Notes under the pieces: generated by a model | The model's input: the letters and a program-made list of their open reading frames with translations, nothing else | Told to the model about the DNA's origin: nothing | Database searches by the model: none | In this document: piece after piece, positions 1 through 6,269 of the stretch | Numbering within the stretch: the stretch's first letter is position 1 | How the letters are laid out: each line of letters opens with the position of its first letter | Program-made: the position numbers and the translations under genes | NCBI GenBank assembly: GCA_023441725.1 | Contig: JAEZNV010000108.1 | Span: 1-7,049 of the forward strand | Direction of reading: 5' to 3' | Length of the DNA: 7,049 bases | From: Actinomycetes bacterium | GTDB taxonomy: Bacteria; Actinomycetota; Coriobacteriia; Coriobacteriales; Coriobacteriaceae

Positions 1-10
1 TGAGCACAAA

Positions 11-2815
11 CTATAGCGAAACGGATCCGTTTTTCTTGATGCGGGCGAGTATGTTTTTGAGCTTGTTAAAGTCGAGCGGTTTGGACAGATGGGCGTTCAT
101 GCCGGCGTCGTGTGCCGCCTTGGCGTCTTCGGCAAAGGCATTGGCGGTGAGCGCGATGATGGGGATATCGGCTGCATCGACCTTCTCGCTCAGGCGAATC
201 GCGCGGGTTGCCTCATAGCCGTCCATGTCCGGCATCATAATGTCCATCAGAATGGCATCGAAGCTGCCGGCGGGACGGCCAACGTATAGGTCGACCGCTT
301 CGTTGCCATCGGCGGCGCGAGTTACGACAATGCCTTCGCTTTCGAGCAGCGCCTGGGCAATCTCGGCATTGAGCTCGTTATCTTCTGCCAAAAGAACGTT
401 CATGCCGGCAAGCGAGCAGCTGTCTGCTTGCTCGTCCGCGCGTTCTCTTGCCTGAGGGTCTTTGTCGATATCGAGCGGAATCTGGACGTTGAACGTACTC
501 CCCACGCCAACCTCACTCGAAATCTCAATCGTGCCGCCCATCAGTTCAATAAGCGACTTGACGATTGGCATGCCCATGCCGGTTCCTTGGAACTTGCTGC
601 GCGCATCGTCACCTTCTTGGGCAAACGGCTCATAGATATGCTTTAAAAACTTGGGAGTCATACCAATGCCGGTGTCCGAAACGCTAAAGCAAAAGAGAGC
701 GCGCCCGTTATCGAGTGGCTTGGTCTTTGAGCTAAAGGTGACGGAGCCGCCGTGCTTGTTGTACTTAATGCTGTTGTCTAACAGGTTGATCATGATCTGT
801 CGGATATGGGTGGGGCTGCCGATCATGTATGGCCCCGTGGCGTACGGCAGACTATTGTCCTGCATGGTGATGCCGTTACTGGACGCGCGGAGCTTGCACA
901 GAACCAGCGTATTGTCACAGAGCTCTTTGAGGTTAAAAGGCGCATGCTCCAGTGTTAGCTTGCGGTCTTCGATTTTGCCCATCTCGAGGATGTCGTTGAT
1001 TAGCGAGAGCAGGTGATTGGCGGCAACGCGCGCCTTGGCACGGCTCTCGCGGGCGACTTGGATATCGCCTTCCTTCAATTCCTCGATCTCGATAAGGCCC
1101 AGGATACCGTTGAGCGGCGTACGGATGTCGTGGCTCATGCGCGTGAGGAATGCCGTCTTGGCGGCGTTGGCGGCATCGGCTTTTTTGCGCTCGGTCCGAG
1201 CGCGCACGAGCGCCCAGATGAGCAGGACGATGCCGACCGACAACATACCGATGAGGGCAGCTGCAACGGCGGCACGGTTGCGATAAAGGAATTGAAGCGT
1301 GTTGGATTCCTGGGCCGTGTACGACGTGGAGGAGTAATTGCTTGCGGAGAGCGATTCTCCGGCATTGATGATGCCCTTGTTGATGATTCCCAACAGCTCG
1401 GGTTTTCCGCGCGAAATCCAGCACGAGAGCTCACAGGTGTCAGGGAGCTCGGTCGTCTCGTAGCCTTCGAGATCATAACGGCCGCCGATGGTTTTTACAC
1501 GTGAACTGGGAGCGACGATGCAGTGTGCCGTTCCCTTCCTGAGGGCGTCGAACGCTTCATCGGCGGATTGGTATTCGGTCACGGTCGCTGTGGGGAACAG
1601 ACTTTCAAGTACATTTTGGTTGATAAACGATGATTTGGTGCAGGCGATGTTCTGAAGGTCTTTGTTCAGGTTGCCGCCGGTGTGGATGGCGGTGAGGGAC
1701 ACGGTTCCCAACGATACCGACTGCACAACGCCAGATTGCTCGGCAAACCAGTAATCTCGGTATACCGGCAGCGCAGCGTCGATGCTTCCCTTTGACAGGG
1801 CCTATGACATCATCTTGTAGTTATCAAAGGCGACGGTTTTGACCGTAATGCCAAATTTATCGTGCAACGTCGTCGCAAGCGATGCGAGCGAACCTTCCAT
1901 TTTGCCGCCTTCGTCTTCGTTGCAGTAGGGGAGTTTGCCCGTAATGTAGCCGAGCGTGATGGTGTTGTCATTTGCTTTGAGCCAGGAACGTTCGGGGCCG
2001 TTGAGCGATGATGAACCGCTGTTTTGGGCCGAGTAGTTAGATTTGACTTCGTCGATATAGCGTGGGTTGACGCGGGCGATTGCCGACATGGCGGCATTGA
2101 TGTCGTCCCTTAGGTCGGGGCGGCTTTTGGGGACGGCAAAGTAGTAGTCGCTCGAACCAACGTAGAACATGGGCGACGCCTCGGGCGACGAGAGCGTGTC
2201 GTTCATGATGATGGCGTCGACCTCGCCGTTTGTGAGCGCGCCAAAGAGGGCGCCGCCAGTGTCGATTTCTTTATAGGTGCAGGTAATGCCTTCGTTGGCG
2301 AGCCACTGCTGGCCAACGAAGGTTTGCATAACGTCGGGGTTGTAGCCGATGGTAAGGCCTTGGAGCGCTTGGGGGTCGCCCTTGGCCAGATCGTCGCGAT
2401 CGGGCTTGGCGTAGATGTAGTAGCGCTCGGTGCCCTCTGGGTTCGAGGAAAAGAGCAGCTTTTGGGCGCGTTCCTCGGAGTAGGAGATGTTGGGCATGAG
2501 GTCGATCTCGCCTGCCTCGAGCATGTCCATAAGCTCGGTGAAGGTGCCGGAGACGTATTCGTATCGCCAGCCGGGCGTGTAGTACGACAGGGTCTGGAGG
2601 TACTCGTAGCCCCATCCCGAGAGACGCTCCCCGGGGGTGCCGTTCTGGAAGCCTTCGCTGTTGACGAGCCAACCAACGCGGACCGTCTTGACTGGCTGAC
2701 TAGAGTCATCGGCAAAAGCCTGGACAGGCGCGATAGAACTCAGCACGACAAGCGCGGCAAGCACAACGGCCAGGGCGCGATATATAACTGAACGAAGGAC
2801 AGTGGCAGCTCTCAC
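11..2815 (-). CDS. Hybrid sensor histidine kinase with tandem solute-binding sensor domains (EvgS/BvgS-like), interrupted by an in-frame TAG
   Basis: Membrane sensor kinase of a phosphorelay, readable as 934 codons if the internal TAG (codon 338, 1802-1804) is passed. Numbering from GTG 2815: signal peptide about 1-33 (hydrophobic run, VQA before FADD); first SBP_bac_3 domain about 43-265; second about 284-488; one membrane helix about 514-539; HisKA with the H-box MSHDIRTPLNG, phospho-acceptor His562; HATPase_c with N-box NLLDNSIKYN (677-686), G1 DTGIG (714-718) and G2 GTGMGM (744-749); receiver about 805-923 with acidic pair Glu811/Asp812, phospho-acceptor Asp858 in LMDIMMPDMDG and Lys912. 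There is no PAS, HAMP or Hpt domain, so a separate Hpt protein or phosphotransfer straight to a regulator is expected. Without suppression the pieces are 2815-1802 (secreted sensor half) and an open frame to the TAG at 11-13 that could restart at GTG 1726, where I see no ribosome binding site. The family call is firm; ligand and output are unknown. Confidence 0.9.
1802..1804 (-). other. In-frame TAG inside the histidine kinase gene
   Basis: The codons around it read ATG ATG TCA TAG GCC CTG TCA AAG. The frame continues downstream without another stop for 596 codons, to the TAG at 11-13. The residues just beyond it (ALSKGSIDAALPVYRDYWFA) are typical of the middle of an SBP_bac_3 domain, where a stretch like M-x-x-A-L-x-x-G-x-I-D-A is usual. 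The stop therefore sits at a variable helix position and replaces one residue without shifting frame. One-base neighbours include CAG (Gln), GAG (Glu), AAG (Lys) and TGG (Trp). Confidence 0.95.
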
Positions 2816-2821
2816 ATGCAA

Positions 2822-2827
2822 TCCTAA
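2822..2827 (-). promoter_or_regulatory. Ribosome binding site of the histidine kinase; decides start GTG 2815
   Basis: On the minus strand TTAGGA directly abuts a TTG at 2821, which is too close for that codon to be the start. It lies 6 nt upstream of the in-frame GTG at 2813-2815, a normal Shine-Dalgarno spacing. The GTG start removes only two residues and leaves the signal peptide intact (MRAATVLRSVIYRALAVVLA). Confidence 0.6.
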
Positions 2828-2907
2828 CGAATCGAGACATTACCGCATAAGGATACCAGCTCAACCTGCCCAGTCGGCAGCTGCACCGCTAAACGCTCCC
2901 GCCCGGC

Positions 2908-2991
2908 AGTCATTGGGGACGTTCTTAAACGACTAGTCATTGGGGACGTTCTTGTTTGACTAGTCATTTAAGAACGTCCCCAATGACTAGT
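2908..2991. repeat. Cluster of three 30-bp REP-like units, two direct and one inverted
   Basis: The unit is the 19-nt core AGTCATTGGGGACGTTCTT, then 4 variable nt, then GACTAGT. Copy 1 is 2908-2937 (spacer AAAC) and copy 2 is 2935-2964 (spacer GTTT), a tandem period of 27 bp sharing AGT. Copy 3 is inverted at 2959-2988 (spacer AAAT when read in unit orientation) and differs from copy 1 at one base. Copy 1 and copy 3 form arms 2908-2939 and 2957-2988, 32 bp with one mismatch and a 17-nt loop. The cluster lies between two divergent genes and overlaps no credible coding sequence. The architecture resembles REP/BIME elements, but no RAYT transposase gene is in the window, so that origin is inference. 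Confidence 0.85.
2932..2991. repeat. Perfect 22-bp inverted repeat (alternative hairpin within the repeat cluster)
   Basis: 2932-2953 (starting ACTAGTCATTGGGG) is the exact reverse complement of 2970-2991, with a 16-nt loop at 2954-2969. It competes with the 32-bp pairing of the outer copies, so two mutually exclusive hairpins can form depending on which direct copy pairs with the inverted one. Neither arm is followed by a T run on either strand, so a classical intrinsic terminator is not supported. Confidence 0.85.
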
Positions 2992-3060
2992 TTCGTTTGC
3001 GGGGGAGGCGTGGGACAATACCGAGCGAACGTGATTGGGCGTCTGGGAAAAGGGGTCGCG

Positions 3061-3486
3061 ATGAACAAGTTGAGGACGCTTGCCGACGTGTTGCGCCAGG
3101 CTGGCTTTGCGCGCATCACGGGCCTGTTTCTTATCTTCTATCTGCTGTGCTCGACGGCCGTTTGGCTGTCCGAGCCCACGACCCTCACGTTTGGCGATGG
3201 CCTGTGGTTTAGCTTTGAGACGGTCTCGACCATCGGCTTTGGTGACATTCCGGCCGAGACACCGGTTGCCCGCGCCATTACCGTCATTCTGAGCGTCATC
3301 AGCATCTTCTACATCGCCATGCTCACGGGCGTGGCGGTGAACTACTGCAATACGCTTATCAAGATGCGTCAAAAGGACACCATGGCACGCTTTATGGATG
3401 ATCTGGAGCATTTGGAAGAGCTCGATCGCGACGAGCTTGCCGATCTTTCGCGTCGCGTGCGCGAGTATCGTCGACGCCAGCGCTAA
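3061..3486 (+). CDS. Two-transmembrane potassium channel (Ion_trans_2 family)
   Basis: A 141-aa inner-membrane protein with the 2TM-pore layout of small bacterial K+ channels: membrane helix 1 about 18-37, pore helix about 44-56, selectivity filter TIGFGD at 57-62, helix 2 about 70-95. A charged C-terminal tail (about 106-141, rich in Glu, Asp and Arg) could form a helical bundle or coiled coil. Functional channels would be tetramers. There is no RCK/TrkA_N domain, so ligand gating is not evident. I chose ATG 3061 because AAGGGG at 3050-3055 is 5 nt upstream and the hydrophobic pattern starts properly; the frame stays open upstream to 2956, but that would translate the repeat cluster. It ends TAA, 34 bp before the next gene, so the two may share a transcript. 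The family is clear; physiological role and ion specificity are inferred from the filter. Confidence 0.88.
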   Translation: MNKLRTLADVLRQAGFARITGLFLIFYLLCSTAVWLSEPTTLTFGDGLWFSFETVSTIGFGDIPAETPVARAITVILSVISIFYIAMLTGVAVNYCNTLIKMRQKDTMARFMDDLEHLEELDRDELADLSRRVREYRRRQR

Positions 3487-3520
3487 GACGAACGTCGCGC
3501 GCCACAACAGGGGGGCAAAT

Positions 3521-4054
3521 ATGAACATCACCGTGTACCTGGGTGCCAACACTGGCAATGACCCAGCGTTTCTGCCCGCGGTGCAGGGGCTGGGCAACTG
3601 GATTGGCGCCAACGGACACGCGCTGGTATACGGCGGGTCCAAATCGGGCCTGATGGGCGCGCTCGCCGATAGCGTGCTCGATGCTGGCGGACGTGTGACG
3701 GGTGTTGAGCCGAGCTTTTTTATCGAGGCTGAGTTTCAACATGACGGTATCGACGACCTCATAGTGACGAGTGATATGGCGGAGCGCAAGGCCAAGATGA
3801 TTGAGCTCGGCGATGCGTTCATCGCCTTTCCCGGTGGGACGGGCACGCTCTAGGAGATTGCCGAGGTCATGTCCGCGGTGTCGTTGGGGCACCTGAGTGC
3901 TCCATGCATCCTGTATAACCTGGACGGTTACTACAACGACCTCAAGGCGCTGCTCGAGCACATGATTGATAAGGGCCTATCGAGCCCGCGGCGCCAGCAC
4001 GGCATCTACTTTGCCGACGATTTGCGCGAGATTGCCTCGATTATCAACGGATAA
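3521..4054 (+). CDS. LOG-family nucleoside 5'-monophosphate phosphoribohydrolase (TIGR00730-like), interrupted by an in-frame TAG
   Basis: Reads as 177 residues if the TAG at codon 111 (3851-3853) is counted as one residue, close to the usual LOG length. LOG enzymes cut the N-glycosidic bond of (N6-modified) AMP to give a free base and ribose 5-phosphate; older annotations call them lysine decarboxylases. Visible motifs: a nucleotide-binding start MNITVYLGANTG, GGSKSGLMG at 38-46, MAERK at 86-90 with the conserved Arg, and the signature PGGxGTxxE at 104-112, read as PGGTGTL-stop-E. ATG 3521 is preceded by AGGGGGG at 3509-3515, 5 nt away. Terminated at the TAG, the product would be 110 aa and lack the signature Glu and the C-terminal third. 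A restart at ATG 3869 has only GAGG 2 nt away, too close to be convincing. The C-terminal part (EIAEVMSAVSLG to IASIING) is intact. Family call is strong; whether active enzyme is made is open. Confidence 0.85.
3851..3853 (+). other. In-frame TAG inside the LOG-family gene
   Basis: The codons read GGC ACG CTC TAG GAG ATT GCC GAG. In LOG proteins this stretch is commonly GT-L-E-E, so the stop takes the place of the residue just before the signature Glu, very often Glu (GAG, one base from TAG). Sixty-six sense codons follow in frame with good family similarity and end at a TAA (4052-4054). There is no frameshift. Confidence 0.95.
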
Positions 4055-4134
4055 GTCTTGAGCCTGCCCCACTATGGCTCCCAATGGTGCCGTTCGCGGC
4101 GTGGATGGTTGGCTCGTTCGGGCAACGCTCGCTC

Positions 4135-4140
4135 TACAAT
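4135..4140 (+). promoter_or_regulatory. Possible -10 element (TACAAT) upstream of the ClC gene
   Basis: TACAAT matches the sigma70-type -10 consensus at five of six positions and lies about 40 nt before the ClC start, inside a 125-bp gap that holds no gene. The best -35 candidate, TTGGCT at 4109-4114, is 20 nt away, longer than optimal. This supports separate transcription of the ClC gene, but only weakly. Confidence 0.35.
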
Positions 4141-4179
4141 AAAACGTATCTATGTCGACTTTGACCGCGGGAGGTCCCG

Positions 4180-5484
4180 ATGGACAACCTTGCCAAACCC
4201 AAAAACCGCGCGCTGTTTTTACTTAGCGTTGCCGTGACCGGTGCGTTCGCAGGTGCCGCGGTCTGGCTGTTCTTTTTTGCGATGGAGCACGGTATCGACT
4301 ATCTATGGACCGAGATTCCGCACGCGCTGGGCGTCTCTTCGCCCGAGCTTGCCAGCGGCCCGTTTGGCTTTTTGCCGTACCCGTTTTTTGTCTGCCTGCT
4401 GGGCGGCCTGTTAATCGGTCTGTACGAAAAGATGACAGGCACCAAGACCGATGACCTCAACCAGGTGATGGCTAAGGTTAAGCAAGACGGGCGCTACCCG
4501 TACGACAACCTGGGCAAGCTTTCGCTCGCGGCATTGCTGCCGCTGCTGTTTGGCGGAAGCATTGGACCGGAGGCCGGCCTGACCGGCGTTATCGCGGGTC
4601 TGTGCAGCTGGGTCGGCGACCGTATGCGTCGCTTTGGCGCCGAGTTTAGGGAGCTCACGCTGCTGGGTACCCAGGCTGCCCTGACGGCGCTCTTTACTGC
4701 GCCCGTCTTTGGCTTTGTGGCGCCGCTTGCCGGAAGTGCTGACGGCCAGGGTGCCGGCGATGGCGAGGATTCCGAATCCGGTGAGATCACCATCAGGCTG
4801 CCCAAGGCGCAAAAGACCGTGGTTTACGGCATCGCGATTGCTGGCGGCCTGGGCACCTACCTGCTGCTCGGCCAGCTCATGGGCGGCGGCATGGGTATGC
4901 CGAGGTTCGAGGCTGCCGTGGTGGGCAACCTGGAGCTTACCTGGCTCATCCCTCTGTCGCTGATCGGAACAATCTGCGGCTGGCTGTACTTTGTCTCTGA
5001 GCACGCGAGCGAAGCGCTTGCTCATGCAATAGGGGCGCGCCCTGTCGTCAAAGCCATGCTGGCCGGTCTGGCGCTCGCCATCTGCGGCACGGTCCTGCCC
5101 TACACCATGTTTGCCGGCGAGACGCAGGCCGACGTGCTCATGGAAACCTATCTGACCATTCCCGCCGGCGTGCTTATCGCGACCGGTCTCGTTAAGGCCA
5201 TGCTGACGCCCGCCCTCATCAACCTTGGTTGGCGCGGCGGCCACTTCTTCCCGGTTATCTTCTCGGGCGTAAGCCTGGGCTATGGCCTTGCTATCCTCAC
5301 CGGCGCCGATCCGGTCTTTTGCGTCGCCGTTTGCACGGCCTCGACGATGGGCGCCGTTATGCGTCAGCCCGTCATGGTCGTGGGCCTGCTGCTCATGTGC
5401 TTCCCACTCAAGGGTATCGTCTGCATGATCATCGCGGCCGTCATCGCCGCCGGTATCCCACTGCCCAAGCCGCTGCGCAAGTAG
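4180..5484 (+). CDS. ClC-family chloride channel/transporter-like membrane protein (divergent, YfeO-like)
   Basis: A 434-aa polytopic membrane protein with about ten hydrophobic segments, consistent with the ClC fold. Recognisable landmarks are GGSIGPEAGL (125-134), matching the ClC anion-pathway motif with the gating glutamate as Glu131, and GGHFFP (353-358), matching the GxFxP motif of the second half. The canonical N-terminal GSGIP motif that supplies the coordinating serine is not visible; the region before the first landmark reads GTKTDDLNQV (87-96). A Gly/Asp/Glu-rich, non-hydrophobic loop (about 184-205) separates the halves. ClC proteins work as dimers and move Cl- or other anions, some in exchange for H+; substrate and mechanism cannot be decided here. 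ATG 4180 has GGGAGG at 4169-4174, 5 nt upstream. It ends TAG, and the short frame beyond (24 codons to TGA) shows nothing recognisable, so this TAG looks like a genuine terminator. It lies 125 bp after the LOG gene, same strand. Confidence 0.85.
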   Translation: MDNLAKPKNRALFLLSVAVTGAFAGAAVWLFFFAMEHGIDYLWTEIPHALGVSSPELASGPFGFLPYPFFVCLLGGLLIGLYEKMTGTKTDDLNQVMAKVKQDGRYPYDNLGKLSLAALLPLLFGGSIGPEAGLTGVIAGLCSWVGDRMRRFGAEFRELTLLGTQAALTALFTAPVFGFVAPLAGSADGQGAGDGEDSESGEITIRLPKAQKTVVYGIAIAGGLGTYLLLGQLMGGGMGMPRFEAAVVGNLELTWLIPLSLIGTICGWLYFVSEHASEALAHAIGARPVVKAMLAGLALAICGTVLPYTMFAGETQADVLMETYLTIPAGVLIATGLVKAMLTPALINLGWRGGHFFPVIFSGVSLGYGLAILTGADPVFCVAVCTASTMGAVMRQPVMVVGLLLMCFPLKGIVCMIIAAVIAAGIPLPKPLRK

Positions 5485-5570
5485 CACGGTGGCGCACGCC
5501 GGGGACATGCCGTTTGCCATGGATTTGCGGGGGGGGCGATCGCGTCCTTCGTGGATTGAGACTCGCGTGC
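5485..5570. other. Short gap between convergent genes, no clear terminator
   Basis: The 86 bp between the stops of the ClC gene (plus) and the ABC permease (minus) contain a run of eight G at 5529-5536. I see no GC-rich stem followed by a T run on either strand. The G run is in no gene, so slippage there would not alter a protein. Confidence 0.5.
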
Positions 5571-6269
5571 CTACAGGTCGCGTACTCGATAAACCTTGGT
5601 GCTGACGGTGCAGCTGATTGCGCATAGCGCGAGGGCAAGTACGGCGATGCCTGCACACAGACAGCTAAGGACGGCGGGATCGGGATTCGCTCCGGCAATC
5701 GACATGAGCCAGTTGCTGATGGGGTTGGAGGAACTCAGCATTGCCATGGTGCCGCAGCCAAACAGGGCAAACAGGCCAAGGGATAGGCGCAGCGCCTCCA
5801 TGTGTCCAAATCGGAAGAACAGCGGCTGTGCCAAGAATACCATCATGAGGGAGATGAGCATTGATGCCGCCGAGGCGGTTGCGATTTCAAAGATCGTCTG
5901 TCCCGTCGAAGGAATGCCCGCGCTGTTGAAGAGCGGGATGGAGGCGATGCTCAAAAGCGTGGCTGCACATGCCATGACGACCGAGAAGACAACGATGCAC
6001 AGGTAGCGTGCGCAAATAATGTCTTTGCGCGAGAAGGGCAACGTTGCTCGATAACGCTCCCAGCCGTTTTGGTTATCGTAGCCAGCTAGCGAGTTCATGA
6101 TTATGATGGGCGACATTGCGCTGACCGCACAGGCGCCGGCGCTCATACCGGAATCGCCGTCTGTCGCGTTGGCGAGGGTCAACACGACGAAGATGAACAG
6201 CCCGACACCCGCGATGCTCGGGGTGAGCGTGCGAACGATGGCGAGCTCGGACATAAAGGCACGTTTCAT
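5571..6269 (-). CDS. ABC-2 type transporter permease (ABC2_membrane_5-like)
   Basis: A 232-aa integral membrane subunit with about six hydrophobic segments (roughly 15-34, 40-60, 88-112, 130-150, 160-178, 200-222). The stretch YDNQNGWERYRATLPFSRKD, about 64-83, is the cytoplasmic loop typical of small ABC-2 permeases that pair with YtrB/BcrA-like ATPases, where N-x-W-x-x-Y/F-x-x-x-L-P-x-S-R-K is common. ATG 6267-6269 overlaps the TGA of the upstream ATPase gene (ATGA), and AAAGGGA lies 7 nt ahead inside that gene, so translation is coupled and the two proteins very probably form one complex, likely with each as a dimer. It ends TAG at 5571-5573. The substrate is not predictable from sequence; related pairs work in antimicrobial peptide resistance, cell-envelope stress or export. 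Confidence 0.85.
   Translation of the reverse strand: MKRAFMSELAIVRTLTPSIAGVGLFIFVVLTLANATDGDSGMSAGACAVSAMSPIIIMNSLAGYDNQNGWERYRATLPFSRKDIICARYLCIVVFSVVMACAATLLSIASIPLFNSAGIPSTGQTIFEIATASAASMLISLMMVFLAQPLFFRFGHMEALRLSLGLFALFGCGTMAMLSSSNPISNWLMSIAGANPDPAVLSCLCAGIAVLALALCAISCTVSTKVYRVRDL

Noticed and set aside
11..13. Terminal TAG of the kinase as another read-through site
   Set aside because: The receiver domain is complete at this point and only 10 bases of sequence follow in the window, so nothing supports continuation.
2324..2791. A 155-codon plus-strand open frame opposite the kinase sensor domain
   Set aside because: It is the antisense shadow of the SBP_bac_3 coding sequence and has no recognisable family.
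2822..2907. Promoter for the kinase gene (TTGAGC with TAATGT on the minus strand)
   Set aside because: The hexamers match consensus poorly, so it is not distinguishable from chance.
2932..2991. Hairpin as an intrinsic transcription terminator
   Set aside because: There is no T run after the stem on either strand, and the adjacent genes diverge, so no transcript would normally need to end there.
3014..3019. GACAAT as a -10 element for the K+ channel gene
   Set aside because: Four of six matches but no reasonable -35 at 16-18 nt.
2956..3060. Upstream extension of the K+ channel gene to ATG 2956
   Set aside because: It would translate the inverted repeat and has no suitable ribosome binding site, whereas ATG 3061 has AAGGGG at good spacing.
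2968..3642. A 224-codon minus-strand open frame across the K+ channel and the start of LOG
   Set aside because: It lies opposite two recognised genes and ends in the repeat cluster; its translation shows no domain.
4060..4080. Small stem GAGCC/GGCTC after the LOG gene as a terminator
   Set aside because: Only 5 bp with an 11-nt loop and no T tract.
4411..5658. A 415-codon minus-strand open frame opposite the ClC gene
   Set aside because: It is antisense to a strongly supported membrane protein gene, its translation is low-complexity and rich in Arg, Gly, His and Gln with no domain, and such shadows are expected at high GC.
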